Assembly: GCA_035373905.1 (NCBI GenBank)
Contig: DAOSOK010000009.1
Location: 1-64,000 of the forward strand
Length of the DNA stretch: 64,000 bases
DNA from: Candidatus Ozemobacteraceae bacterium
GTDB taxonomy: Bacteria; Muiribacteriota; Ozemobacteria; Ozemobacterales; Ozemobacteraceae
Reading direction: 5' to 3'
Position numbers and translations under genes: made by a program. The stretch's first letter is position 1. Each line of letters begins with the position of its first letter. Below the pieces are notes generated by a model. It ran no database searches. It worked only from the letters and a program-made list of their open reading frames with translations, and was not told where the DNA came from. Positions 1 through 8,704 of the stretch are shown here, one piece after another.

Positions 1-30
1 CGGCCCCGGTCATTTTCCCGGGGCCGTTTT
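1..30 (+). terminator. Terminator-like hairpin at the left edge
   Basis: A perfect 9-bp stem (1-9 pairs with 17-25) with a 7-base loop is followed directly by five T (26-30). This looks like an intrinsic terminator of a gene left of the window. It lies inside the reading frame of the WG-repeat gene, which has no ATG, GTG or TTG between the hairpin and about residue 40, so either the hairpin is coding or that gene is a fragment. Confidence 0.4.
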
Positions 31-679
31 TACACCACTTCCTGGGACTTTATCTCGGCTGCACGGATTTTTCGATCCGAAAACCGGAACATTTCCCGTT
101 CCCCCCACTCTCGATGATGTCCGGTGGTTCGAGGAGACGGGCGTCATCCTCGCGAAAGAAGCCGGTTTCTGGCGGATCCGTGTTCCCGGCGGAAAGGAAC
201 GCAGTTCCCTTGCGTTCAAAGATGTCGGAACGATCAGCGAAAACCGTTGCTGGGTCAAGGCCCTCGACAATCGGTACGGTTTCATCGACCAGGCGGGGAA
301 CGTCGTCGTCCCACCAGCCGATGATGAGGCGTACGGGTTCCACCGCGATCGCGCCGCCGTCCGGAAAGGGCAGAAATGGGGCTTCATCAACTCGCGGGGG
401 GAAGAGATCATTCCGCTCGAGTTCGACTCAGTCACCTCGTTCTCCGAGACCGACGAGGAGGCAACCGAGGCCGTACAGAAAGGCGTCAAAGGCCTTCTGG
501 ACCGGATGGGAACCTTTCACACGCTCGAAGCGCCCGTCAGTGCCGGTTCGCTCCGCAAAGAGTTCCCCCACCCGAAGATCCTCGGCAGCCTTTCAAACAG
601 GCCCCATAAGAGAATCGGCGACATCTCCCACCACCTTTTCAGCGCACATCAGGCCGGGATATTCTGGCTGCCTTCATAA
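2..679 (+). CDS. WG-repeat protein, 5'-truncated by the window edge
   Basis: This is the C-terminal part (about 225 codons, stop TAA at 677) of a protein with WG repeats, short beta-rich units with cores such as RYGFID and KWGFIN. Two such units are visible around 275-390, each followed by an acidic loop (DQAGN; NSRGEE). WG repeats are probably interaction scaffolds in envelope or secreted proteins; no catalytic function can be assigned. The frame is open to base 2 with no usual start codon, so the gene begins outside the window or is a 5' fragment. The last 60 residues carry no repeat. It is followed, after 84 bases, by a lipoprotein gene on the same strand. Confidence 0.6.
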   Translation, partial: GPGHFPGAVFTPLPGTLSRLHGFFDPKTGTFPVPPTLDDVRWFEETGVILAKEAGFWRIRVPGGKERSSLAFKDVGTISENRCWVKALDNRYGFIDQAGNVVVPPADDEAYGFHRDRAAVRKGQKWGFINSRGEEIIPLEFDSVTSFSETDEEATEAVQKGVKGLLDRMGTFHTLEAPVSAGSLRKEFPHPKILGSLSNRPHKRIGDISHHLFSAHQAGIFWLPS

Positions 680-763
680 ATCCACGCCGGGTTGCCGATA
701 AGAAACAGTGAACCTGCACCATACAGAAGGTGCAAGCCGTTCTTCCTGTAAGGAGGCGTTCTC

Positions 764-2266
764 ATGAAGCGTGCCCAGCGGGGCGAAATTCGATATTTCG
801 CGTTTCTGACGGCGTTCGTCTGCTCGATGTTCTTCACCGGCTGCGGAAGCAGCAGTGACGGCGGGGGGAATCCCGCCGGCCTTCTTCCCCCCGACACGAT
901 CCGGGGCGGCGTCGAGGGCTATGTAAGCAGATCCAGTCTTCCGGCGAACATCAAGGCCCGCGTCGGGGCTTCCCTGACGTGTCCGTTTGCCGACACGACG
1001 GTCACGCTTTCGACTTTCGACGGGAAAAGCGGCAACGAAGTGATTCTCGGCCAGAGCCAGACGGACGATCGCGGCTACTACCAGATTTCCTATGCCTTCA
1101 CCGACCACCCCACCCGAAATCTCATCATCCGCGCGATCAAGGGTGCAGAAACGTGCGAAAGCGTTCTGCCGATGCTGAAGCCCGGCATCATCGTGCGCGC
1201 GGAGACCTTGACTCCCGGAAGAAGTTTCGAAGCGCAGCTGGTCCACGAACTCCGGAAGCTCGGCAAATCTCAGGATATCAACATCGGGGAACTGACCTCG
1301 ATGCTGTCCGGGGAATCTCTTTCGCTTCTCGGGCAAGGAATCACGTCGATCGCAAACGCTCTGGCCGCTCGCGATGAAGCCCGGCGTCTGAAGTTTGGAG
1401 ACCGGTTCGATGCTCTCGTCATGGCCGCGTTCGAGATCGAGCTGGACGTTGCCGAAGCCGTCGAAAACGGCGAAATGAGCTCCGAAGACGGGCGTGGGGT
1501 CTTTATCCGCAGACTCGAAGAACGGGCCCGCCTGCTCGGCTTCACGAGCGAAGAACTGAGCGCCCTCGACGATTACGACGATGCGTTCATCTTCCGGCCG
1601 CTGAAGAAGATGATCCCCGGCGCAAGCGACGGGGGCGAGATCGAAGACGGAATTGAGACGGCGCGGCTTCGGGAAAACAAGCGCAACTCCCTTTCCCTGA
1701 TCGCCGATGCCGTCACGATCCTCGTCGGAGAAAAGTCGCGGACCGAGTTTGCCGGGCTCTACCAGCTGATCGAAAAAATGCGCGAGCAGCTCGACGCGGT
1801 TTCGAGCCCCGCCGACATCCGCGCCCTGTTTTCCCCGGATTCAACCCGGATGGTGGAACTGTCGAACCTATTGAACAGTGTCCTCAACTCACTCAGGTTC
1901 ACCCCCGATCTGATCGCTGAGGTATTCACCATGGAACCTCCGAGCCTCATCGAGTCAGCCGCTGCGAACGGGCTGACGAAGATCGCCTCGCCAGGCAGAG
2001 CCGAAAGCATGGATCCAGCCGGTCTCGTCCGCCAACAGGATCGCATCATGACCGACCTGACGGAAGCCGTGCGGCACGTCGCCGAAAAGGCGTCGCTGGC
2101 GCTTCCCGACGACAAGCTCAAAGCAATCGCCCTTCTGCTCTGGGCCACCTCTCACGACAAGCTCGACATCAAGGTCCAACTACCAGACACCTCGGGAAAT
2201 ACTGCAGAAGGGGAGTCCGCCCCTGGCGATGCGGGGAGAATGAGTTCAGCGGAAAGGGGGGATTGA
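764..2266 (+). CDS. Putative lipoprotein with an N-terminal carboxypeptidase-regulatory-like domain
   Basis: A 500-residue protein with a lipoprotein signal: basic start, hydrophobic stretch (about 11-25) and lipobox FTGC with Cys at about 27, followed by a Ser/Gly-rich linker. Residues 45-130 resemble a carboxypeptidase-regulatory-like or Cna-B beta sandwich (GVEGYV, TTVTLSTFDG, TDDRGYYQISY). The rest is mainly helical and unrecognised. A strong AAGGAGG at about 750 sets the ATG at 764. Lipidation and export to the envelope are inferred from the signal; the role is unknown. Confidence 0.8.
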   Translation: MKRAQRGEIRYFAFLTAFVCSMFFTGCGSSSDGGGNPAGLLPPDTIRGGVEGYVSRSSLPANIKARVGASLTCPFADTTVTLSTFDGKSGNEVILGQSQTDDRGYYQISYAFTDHPTRNLIIRAIKGAETCESVLPMLKPGIIVRAETLTPGRSFEAQLVHELRKLGKSQDINIGELTSMLSGESLSLLGQGITSIANALAARDEARRLKFGDRFDALVMAAFEIELDVAEAVENGEMSSEDGRGVFIRRLEERARLLGFTSEELSALDDYDDAFIFRPLKKMIPGASDGGEIEDGIETARLRENKRNSLSLIADAVTILVGEKSRTEFAGLYQLIEKMREQLDAVSSPADIRALFSPDSTRMVELSNLLNSVLNSLRFTPDLIAEVFTMEPPSLIESAAANGLTKIASPGRAESMDPAGLVRQQDRIMTDLTEAVRHVAEKASLALPDDKLKAIALLLWATSHDKLDIKVQLPDTSGNTAEGESAPGDAGRMSSAERGD

Positions 2267-2333
2267 TTCATTCATGACAGCAACCTTCTTCGCCTTTCCG
2301 TTGGTGGTGAGGGCGTAAAAACACGGGTTCTTT

Positions 2334-2362
2334 CGCCCTACGACAAGCTCAGAGCGAAGGGG
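2334..2362. repeat. Degenerate copy of a REP-like element
   Basis: The motif CGACAAGCTCAGAGCGAAGG (from 2341) closely matches the right arm of the palindromic element at 18825-18887. The left arm is not recognisable here. It lies between the lipoprotein gene and a terminator. Confidence 0.5.
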
Positions 2363-2412
2363 AGGTATGAAGTCATCAGAATTCAATAGCGCCTGTCAAA
2401 GATTCTCTTTCC

Positions 2413-2451
2413 GGGGCTGCGACGTCACGATCGCGGCCCCGTTCGTTTTTC
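2413..2451 (+). terminator. Likely terminator downstream of the lipoprotein gene
   Basis: Stem GGGGCTGCGA (2413-2422) pairs with TCGCGGCCCC (2431-2440) with one G-T pair, around an 8-base loop. Five T follow at 2446-2450, five bases after the stem. Confidence 0.5.
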
Positions 2452-2463
2452 GTCACATGTTCG

Positions 2464-2492
2464 TTGGCGGATATCACGTATCGTGGTACAAT
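2464..2492 (+). promoter_or_regulatory. Sigma70-type promoter for the amidohydrolase gene
   Basis: TTGGCG (2464-2469), a 17-base spacer, then TACAAT (2487-2492), about 60 bases upstream of the ATG at 2554 and just after the preceding terminator. Confidence 0.65.
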
Positions 2493-2553
2493 GCCGGGCA
2501 AACGAACCGGAGAATCCCGGCCGACTGAACATGAAAGGTGAGAAGAAGACCCG

Positions 2554-4530
2554 ATGAAACAAGTTGATGTTCTGTTCACCAACGCCCATATCCTGACCAT
2601 GGATCAGGAGTTCACGCAGTATGAGAAAGGCGCGATCGCGGTCAACGGCGAGACGATCGTCGCGATCGGGCCCGATGGCGATATCAGGCAGGAGTATTCC
2701 GGCAAGGAGACGGTCGACTGCGCCGGCAAGGTGCTGATGCCCGGCCTGATCAACGCCCACACGCACGCGCCGATGACGCTTCTGCGAGGTCTGGCCGACG
2801 ATCTGCGGCTCGACGTCTGGCTGATGGGATACATGATGCCCGTCGAGCGCGAGTTCGTGACGCCGGAGTTCGTGTATCTCGGCACCAAGATCGCCTGCGC
2901 CGAGATGATCCGCAGCGGCACGACCTGTTTCGCCGACATGTATTACTTCGAGGACGAGGTTGCCAAGGCGGCAGCCGAGTCCGGAATGCGCGCCGTGTGC
3001 GGCGAGTCGGTTCTCAAGTTCCCGGCGCCCGATGCGCCGTCGTATGACGACGCTCTCAGTTACACCCGTACCTTCATCCAGAAATGGAAGGGGCATCCGC
3101 TGATCATACCCGCGATCGCGCCCCACGCGCCGTATACCACGACGCCCGAGCTGCTGAAAGCTTGCGCCGCGATCGCGATGGAATACGACGTTCCTCTGCA
3201 CACGCATCTTTCGGAAACCTCGCAGGAGGTCGAAGGGCTTCGCACGCAGTATGGCATGCCCGGCATCCCCTACTTCCGCAAGCAAAACCTGCTCGACACC
3301 AAGACCATCGCCGCCCACTGCGTCTACATCGACGAGGGCGAGATGCGCGAGATGGCGAAACACCGCGTCAGCGCGATTCACAATCCGTCCTCGAACATGA
3401 AGCTGGCTTCCGGCGCGGCGCCGACCAAGCGCATGCTCGAGCTCGGCGTCTCGGTCGGTCTCGGCACCGACGGCCCCGCCTCGAATAACGACCTCGACAT
3501 GTTCGAGGAGATGCGGCTCGCCAGCTTCCTCGCGAAGCTCTCGACGCTCGATCCAACCGCCCTTCCCGCCCGCAGCGTCGTATTGATGGCAACCCGTCTC
3601 GGCGCCCGCGCGCTGCACATCGACTCGATCACGGGCTCGCTCATCCCCGGCAAGCGCGCCGATATTATAACCATTGATATTCATCCGCTCCACAACCAGC
3701 CGCGGTTCAAGCGCGACGAGACATGCATCTATTCTCAGATTGTCTACGCGACGAAGTCGACGGACGTCACCGACTCGATGGTGAACGGCAAGTGGCTGAT
3801 GCGCGACCGCAAGGTGCTGACACTCGACGAATCCGGCCTGGTCAAAGACGCTGCCGCGTATGCCGGCCGCATTGATTCGTTCCTCGCCAAACGCGAGCAG
3901 TCGGTGCTGTCGAAGCTGGTCGCGATCGGTGGCGCCATGGAGGAGGAGAGCTTCGAGGTCCAGGTCAAGGTGAAGATCGACGAGACCGCCCCGATCGTCG
4001 CCAAGCTCGAGAAGGGCGATATCGAGATCGAGCGCAAGCGTCACTACCGCCAGTTCGACACGTATTTCGACTTCGAGGACACGACCCAGGGCCGCCTGCG
4101 ATACCGCGAAGACGAGTTCGTCGATGAGAAGGGCCAAGTCACCCAGGTCCGTGCACGGCTCACGCTTCTCGGCCAGGACCGCGAGAACAAGTATCCGTCG
4201 GCCGTCCTGCTCTCCCGCAGCCGCTATCTTGCCCCGGCAAACAACTCGCTCCGGTTCTACCGCGAGTATTTCCAGCCGAAGGACGAAACCGAGGTCCAGA
4301 AGGACCGGCTGCGGTATCTCGTCCACTTCAAGGAGACCGAGTTCTTCATCAATATCGACACCATGAAGAAACCGGCCATCGGCAACTTCATCGAGATCAA
4401 GAGCCGCACCTGGAGCCGTCAGGATGCCGAAAGCAAAGCGAAGATCATCGCCGAGCTCCTCGAGTTCCTCGGCGCAAAAGACCGGCCGACCGTCACGACG
4501 GATTACATCGATCTGGCCGTGAAAAAGTAA
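2554..4530 (+). CDS. Amidohydrolase (SAH/MTA deaminase-like) fused to a C-terminal CYTH domain
   Basis: This 658-residue protein joins two enzymes. Residues 1-440 are an amidohydrolase of the MTA/S-adenosylhomocysteine deaminase and chlorohydrolase family: metal motif NAHTHAPMTLLRG near 68, HTHLSE near 220, HCVYID near 253 and the GTDGPASNNDLDM signature near 307. The family hydrolytically deaminates adenine-type substrates. Residues about 465-655 resemble a CYTH domain: an ExxxK-type opening (FEVQVKVKI, with Gln where the canonical ExExK has its second Glu), RLRYRE, and a late FIEIKSR. CYTH proteins act on triphosphorylated compounds or polyphosphate. Typical deaminases end near residue 440, so the tail is a true addition in one uninterrupted frame. 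Substrate and function of the CYTH part are unknown. Confidence 0.85.
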   Translation: MKQVDVLFTNAHILTMDQEFTQYEKGAIAVNGETIVAIGPDGDIRQEYSGKETVDCAGKVLMPGLINAHTHAPMTLLRGLADDLRLDVWLMGYMMPVEREFVTPEFVYLGTKIACAEMIRSGTTCFADMYYFEDEVAKAAAESGMRAVCGESVLKFPAPDAPSYDDALSYTRTFIQKWKGHPLIIPAIAPHAPYTTTPELLKACAAIAMEYDVPLHTHLSETSQEVEGLRTQYGMPGIPYFRKQNLLDTKTIAAHCVYIDEGEMREMAKHRVSAIHNPSSNMKLASGAAPTKRMLELGVSVGLGTDGPASNNDLDMFEEMRLASFLAKLSTLDPTALPARSVVLMATRLGARALHIDSITGSLIPGKRADIITIDIHPLHNQPRFKRDETCIYSQIVYATKSTDVTDSMVNGKWLMRDRKVLTLDESGLVKDAAAYAGRIDSFLAKREQSVLSKLVAIGGAMEEESFEVQVKVKIDETAPIVAKLEKGDIEIERKRHYRQFDTYFDFEDTTQGRLRYREDEFVDEKGQVTQVRARLTLLGQDRENKYPSAVLLSRSRYLAPANNSLRFYREYFQPKDETEVQKDRLRYLVHFKETEFFINIDTMKKPAIGNFIEIKSRTWSRQDAESKAKIIAELLEFLGAKDRPTVTTDYIDLAVKK

Positions 4531-4548
4531 ACGTTTCGTTATATAATA

Positions 4549-4587
4549 ACGCGGGCGGTTCCATCAGGAATCGCCCGCGTTCTTTTG
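4549..4587 (+). terminator. Intrinsic terminator after the amidohydrolase-CYTH gene
   Basis: ACGCGGGCGGTTCC (4549-4562) pairs with GGAATCGCCCGCGT (4567-4580) with one mismatch and a 4-base loop, followed by TTCTTTTG. It begins 18 bases past the stop codon. Confidence 0.85.
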
Positions 4588-4651
4588 TATCACCATCTCT
4601 AGCACAGAATCGAAGAGAACAAGATGACGGGGTTCATCATCAGGGCGATCA

Positions 4652-4671
4652 GGGCGGATCGCGATCCGCCC
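4652..4671. repeat. Perfect 20-bp palindrome in an intergenic region
   Basis: GGGCGGATCG at 4652-4661 is followed directly by its exact reverse complement (4662-4671), between two converging operons. No second copy was found in the window. It may be a REP-type element or a protein-binding site. Confidence 0.6.
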
Positions 4672-4713
4672 CTACGCCGTGGAGGCTGATGTCACAGGGA
4701 TCGCAAGGGGATG

Positions 4714-5202
4714 TTACGGCTTTGGTTTTTGGAGGGCGGCGTAGGCGCGGAGGCCGTTGGCGAGGGCGGCGAGGATCTCGTCGGGAGACGGGGGGCAGCC
4801 GGGGATGCTGATCGCGACGCTGACGACCTCGCGGGCGCCGTCGAACACGGCGTAACTGCCGGCGAAGACGCCGCCCGTGCAGGCGCAGTTTCCGACGGCG
4901 ATGACGAGTCGCGGCAGGGGGGCGCAGGTATATGTTTCGTAGACGGCTGCGAGAGAGTTACGGCTGACGGGACCGGTCAGCATGAGGACGTCCGCGTGGC
5001 GGGGGGAGGCTACGCAGTCGATGCCGAGGCGCTGCATGTCGTAATGGGGGCCGCCAAGGGCGATCAGCTCGTTGTCGCAGGCGTTGCACGAACCGACGTC
5101 GAGATGTCTGAAGTGGAGGGAACCGAGCATGGCCCGGAGCGCCTCGGGATCAGCCGGTTCGGGCGGCAGAGGGAAGTCGATTTTTTCGAGGTGGACCGTC
5201 AT
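4714..5202 (-). CDS. hyfI: Hydrogenase-4/complex I small subunit (NuoB/HyfI-like)
   Basis: A 162-residue protein of the NiFe-hydrogenase small subunit / NuoB family, which carries the [4Fe-4S] cluster next to the catalytic subunit. Cluster cysteines are visible in GSCNACDNE, in VGNCACTGG and in PGCPPSPDE. The frame is open for 40 more codons upstream, but the ATG at 5202 follows a GGGAGGG site and sits one base after the stop of the ferredoxin gene, so this start is preferred. It is the last gene of the hyf-like operon. Like other group 4 small subunits it is short and has no Tat signal. Confidence 0.85.
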   Translation of the reverse strand: MTVHLEKIDFPLPPEPADPEALRAMLGSLHFRHLDVGSCNACDNELIALGGPHYDMQRLGIDCVASPRHADVLMLTGPVSRNSLAAVYETYTCAPLPRLVIAVGNCACTGGVFAGSYAVFDGAREVVSVAISIPGCPPSPDEILAALANGLRAYAALQKPKP

Positions 5203-5203
5203 A

Positions 5204-5557
5204 TCATTTTCCCTCCCGCGTTTCGATCGTGCGCCACTCGTCGGCGGCGCCCGTCGTCCAGGTTTCCGCTCCGTGAAGGAAGGCGATGGCGTTCGGGCGA
5301 CAGGCTTCGATGCAACGGGCACAGCCGATGCAGCGACCCGCCGATATTTCCAGCGTTCGCCCGCTTCCGCCGGACGCCTCTTCCCCGACGATGCGCAGGG
5401 CCGATGCCGGGCATGCCTTGACGCAATCGGCGCAGGCGGTGCAGCGCCCCGCCGTCAGAAAAGGTTTTCCGGTCATGTTCATCCGCGCGGAGGGGAGCGT
5501 GTCGGGAGTTCCGACGACGCCGCGTTTCGTCAGCGCAATCCAGAGTTGTTTCAGCAT
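5204..5557 (-). CDS. hyfH: Ferredoxin-type 2x[4Fe-4S] subunit (HyfH/NuoI-like)
   Basis: A 117-residue polyferredoxin with two motifs, CTACADCVKACP (about residues 39-50) and CIGCARCIEACR (about 76-87), each able to bind a [4Fe-4S] cluster. It corresponds to HyfH or NuoI, which passes electrons between a soluble donor or acceptor and the small subunit. A GAGG site precedes the ATG at 5557. It lies between the large and small subunits, the usual order in Hyf and Hyc operons. Confidence 0.85.
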   Translation of the reverse strand: MLKQLWIALTKRGVVGTPDTLPSARMNMTGKPFLTAGRCTACADCVKACPASALRIVGEEASGGSGRTLEISAGRCIGCARCIEACRPNAIAFLHGAETWTTGAADEWRTIETREGK

Positions 5558-5566
5558 ATTCGGGCC

Positions 5567-7138
5567 TCAGCGATCGACATCGGCATAACAGAGTTCGAAA
5601 CTCTTGTTGATGAGAGGAAAATCGGGAACGATATTTCCTCGAATAGTTGTCGGTATACATGGCCAGAGGCAATACGACGCGGTCCTCACGGCATATCTGT
5701 CGACGAGGCCGTTCTGGCCGAACCGAAGGAGAATCATATTCTCGCCGCGGGCCGATTCGGTTGCGCCGATCGCCCATGCGCCCGCCGCCGGCCGGCTGAC
5801 GGCCTCGAGAACGGGGCCGGCCGGGAGTGATGTCGCGGCGTTCTTCAACAGCTCGACCGACTGGTCGAGTTCGGCGATACGCTGGCGGAAGCGGGCCATG
5901 ACGTCGCCTTCGAGGCGCGTTGGAATCTTCCAGGTTCCCAACTCCGCGTATCCGTCATACGGATGATCGAGACGGGTATCGGCAGCGACGTTCGAGGCTC
6001 GCGCCGCCGGGCCGACGGCGTGGAGAGACAAGGCGTTCTGCGTCGTCAGGTATCCCGTCGTTTCGAGGCGGTCGAGGAAGATGCTGTGGTCGAGAGCAAT
6101 CTTGACGGGCTTTTTCAGTTCGTTCCAGAGCCCCTCGAACTCTTCGGCGATCCGTTGCACCGCCGCGTCGTCGAAGTTCTGACGCATTCCGCCCGGCACA
6201 AGCACGTTCCGGATGAAGCGATGGCCGCACAGGGCCCGGAGCCGGCGCTGCATCTCCTCCTTCACCCGAAGTCCCTGATTGCCGAGGAAGGCGAAGCCGA
6301 CACCGCCCGGGATGGCCGCGATGTCGTTCACGTGGTTGTAGATGCGCTCGAGCTCGGCGACCACGAGCCGCAGGGCGCGGGCTCTCGCGGGCACCGTGAC
6401 GCGAGCGGCGCGTTCAACGGCCTGACAGAAGGACAGGGCGTTGCTGACGGAGCAGGTTCCGCACTGGCGCTCAGCGAGAAGCAGGGCCGAGGAGGTGTCG
6501 CGGCCTTCGGCCATCTTCTCGATGCCTCGATGGCAGAAGAACAGCTGTGCATCGAGGGCCAGCATCGTGTCGCCGACGGCCTGGAACCGGAAGTGGCCGG
6601 GCTCGATGATGCCGGCATGGATCGGCCCGACCGGCACCTCGTACACCCCCTCGCCTTCCACCTGCGTCACCGGGAAGAGGGCCCGCTCGACGGGATAGGC
6701 GCGATCGAGCTTCACGTCCTTTCGGAGGGGCGCCAGGTCGCGGGGCCAACCGCCTTTCCAGACGAAGGGGCGCGGATCGGGGTGTCCGAGCGGAATCAGG
6801 CCGAACATGTCCCTGATCTCGCGTTCCGGCCAGTTGGCGTTGGCGAAGAGAGCGGTCAGCGTCGGGAACTCAGGCTTGTCGGCGCTCACGGGGGCGCGAA
6901 GCACGAGATACCGCTTTTCGCCCGGCACGTGGAGGACCACGACGAGACGGAAGCGGGGCGACTCGGGCAGGAGGTCGAGGGCGGTCATCATCGCGAGCGA
7001 CGCCGCGTGGTCGCGTCGGGCGGCGGCGGCCACCTCATGCAGCCGGTCGATTTCTATATCGGCAACGATTGTATCAACCGGCGAATCCTTCGCCGGCGAC
7101 AGGCGCCAAGCTGTCAGGAATTCTTCGAGACGGTTCAT
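5567..7138 (-). CDS. hyfG: Hydrogenase large subunit-like protein (NuoC-NuoD fusion, HyfG-like) with altered nickel site
   Basis: A 523-residue fusion, as in HyfG/HycE: residues 1-150 match the 30-kDa NuoC part, and residues 165-523 the large subunit/NuoD part (GPIHAGIIEPGHFRF). In active NiFe enzymes four cysteines bind nickel through motifs RxCGxC and DPCxxC. Here the first motif is intact (RQCGTC), but the C-terminal one reads ELCYAD followed by VDR and stop: Asp replaces the last cysteine, and there is no tail for the maturation protease. The protein may therefore not be a normal hydrogenase, and resembles the Ehr (hydrogenase-related) group. ATGA overlap with the upstream gene; GGAGG precedes the start. 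Confidence 0.85.
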   Translation of the reverse strand: MNRLEEFLTAWRLSPAKDSPVDTIVADIEIDRLHEVAAAARRDHAASLAMMTALDLLPESPRFRLVVVLHVPGEKRYLVLRAPVSADKPEFPTLTALFANANWPEREIRDMFGLIPLGHPDPRPFVWKGGWPRDLAPLRKDVKLDRAYPVERALFPVTQVEGEGVYEVPVGPIHAGIIEPGHFRFQAVGDTMLALDAQLFFCHRGIEKMAEGRDTSSALLLAERQCGTCSVSNALSFCQAVERAARVTVPARARALRLVVAELERIYNHVNDIAAIPGGVGFAFLGNQGLRVKEEMQRRLRALCGHRFIRNVLVPGGMRQNFDDAAVQRIAEEFEGLWNELKKPVKIALDHSIFLDRLETTGYLTTQNALSLHAVGPAARASNVAADTRLDHPYDGYAELGTWKIPTRLEGDVMARFRQRIAELDQSVELLKNAATSLPAGPVLEAVSRPAAGAWAIGATESARGENMILLRFGQNGLVDRYAVRTASYCLWPCIPTTIRGNIVPDFPLINKSFELCYADVDR

Positions 7139-8694
7139 AGTCCACCTCCCGGGATGACGGCCGCGACCGCCCGAATCGTTTCGGCGGCCGGGGAGAGCAG
7201 CAGCAGGGGCGTCGCGATGACCATGAGGGCGAGGACGGCCATGGAAAGGTCGCGCCAGATCAGGCCGGATTCCCGCTTCGTCACGACGGTTTCGGGAATT
7301 GCGGGTTCCGCCTGGTAGCCGCGGCCCTCTCTGTAATGGTGATGGTGATGATGCGGATCGTCACCATACACGACTCGGATCGTGTGGTACAGCAGGCCGG
7401 TGAAGGCGATCGCGAGGAGCAGCAGCAGGCTCATCGCCAGCCAGAGGCGACCGGCCCCGATCGCCGCCCAGACGAGCAGCAGTTCGGTCGCGAAGATCGG
7501 CCACGGGGGAAGACCGGCGAGACCGGTCATGGCGAGGGTGAAGCCGGTGGCGGCGGCCGGTCGGCGGCGCAGCATGCCGAGCATCCGGTTCATGTCGTGA
7601 GAGTGGGCCGTCCGGACCATCTCGCCGGCGGAAAGGAATGCGAGGGATTTGGCGAGCGAATGGGTGACGGTATGGATCAGGGCGGCGAAGATGGACAGCG
7701 GGGTTCCGATGCCGATTCCCAGGGAGATCAGGCCGATGTGCTCGATGCTGGAGTAGGCCAGCATGCGCTTGAGATCGTGCTGGACGAGGAGGAACAGGGC
7801 CGCGAAAAGAACCGAGACGAAGCCGAACAGCAGCATTCCCGAGCGGACATCGGCGCCGAGGCCGGCGGCGCTCATGACTCCGGCGGTACGTATGATCGCG
7901 TAGACGGAGCAGTTGAGGAGGACGGCCGAGAGCAGGGCGCTGGTCGGCGCAGGCGCCTGGGAGTGGGCATCGGGAAGCCACGAATGAAGGGGCGCGAAGC
8001 CCGCCTTGGTGCCGAAGCCGACGAGAATGAGCAGGAACGCGAGTTTCAGAAGGGCCGGCGGAAGCTGGGGGGCGAGGAACGCAAGGCCGACCGGATCGAG
8101 CGTCGGGACGGCGCCGGAAATCTCGGCGGCGTAGACCAGCAGGATGAGACCAAGCAGCGAGAAGGAGAGACCGACCGTGCAAAGGATGATGTATTTCCAG
8201 GCGGCCTCGAGAGCGGCGCGCTGGTGCTCGAAGCCGATCAGCAGGGCCGAGATCATCGTCGTGCATTCGACGCAGACCCAGATCAGGCCGAGATTGCGTG
8301 AACTCAGGCCGAGAATCATGGCAAGCAGGAACAACAGGGTCAGGCCGAGGGAAACCGTCAACGGCACCTCCCCCGCCCTTTTCGGAGAACCGGAGGCATC
8401 ATGCCCGGCATCCGAGGCGGCGGCTGTCCTGAGCTGCCCTGCGACATTCAGTAGAACGGCGCCGCCGACCAGAACGAGAACGCCGAGGAAAAAGCCGCCG
8501 AGGCGATCCAGGTAGAAGATGCCCCAGGCGCTCTGCATCCGGCCGTCGACGAGAACCGACCAGACCAGGCTGCCGCCGACGCCCCAGAGGGTGAGACTCG
8601 CGAGCATCGCGATCGCGGTCGAGAAGACGACCGGGGCCGGCAGAAAGGCGACGCCGGAGAAGATGGCCAACGCGGTGATGAGTGTCGACAGCAT
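7135..8694 (-). CDS. hyfF: Membrane proton-channel subunit (HyfF/NuoN-MrpD-like)
   Basis: A 519-residue, very hydrophobic protein with about 14 membrane segments, of the antiporter-like NuoL/M/N family. Hallmarks are FGTKAGFAPLHSWLPDAH (about 220-240) with the conserved Lys, and QHDLKRMLAYSSIEHIG (about 305-320). Such subunits move protons or sodium ions in complex I, Hyf/Hyc and Mrp. A soluble loop near 435 holds six consecutive His (DDPHHHHHHYREG), a possible metal-binding patch. SD GAGGAGG precedes the ATG; the stop overlaps the hyfG-like start by four bases. Confidence 0.88.
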   Translation of the reverse strand: MLSTLITALAIFSGVAFLPAPVVFSTAIAMLASLTLWGVGGSLVWSVLVDGRMQSAWGIFYLDRLGGFFLGVLVLVGGAVLLNVAGQLRTAAASDAGHDASGSPKRAGEVPLTVSLGLTLLFLLAMILGLSSRNLGLIWVCVECTTMISALLIGFEHQRAALEAAWKYIILCTVGLSFSLLGLILLVYAAEISGAVPTLDPVGLAFLAPQLPPALLKLAFLLILVGFGTKAGFAPLHSWLPDAHSQAPAPTSALLSAVLLNCSVYAIIRTAGVMSAAGLGADVRSGMLLFGFVSVLFAALFLLVQHDLKRMLAYSSIEHIGLISLGIGIGTPLSIFAALIHTVTHSLAKSLAFLSAGEMVRTAHSHDMNRMLGMLRRRPAAATGFTLAMTGLAGLPPWPIFATELLLVWAAIGAGRLWLAMSLLLLLAIAFTGLLYHTIRVVYGDDPHHHHHHYREGRGYQAEPAIPETVVTKRESGLIWRDLSMAVLALMVIATPLLLLSPAAETIRAVAAVIPGGGL

Positions 8695-8704
8695 ATGCGC
8701 CTCC

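Noticed and set aside
2425..4326. A 633-codon open frame on the minus strand
   Set aside because: It lies opposite the amidohydrolase-CYTH gene, whose motifs are clear. Its translation is low-complexity and rich in Arg, Leu, Asp and Val, typical of antisense frames in GC-rich DNA.
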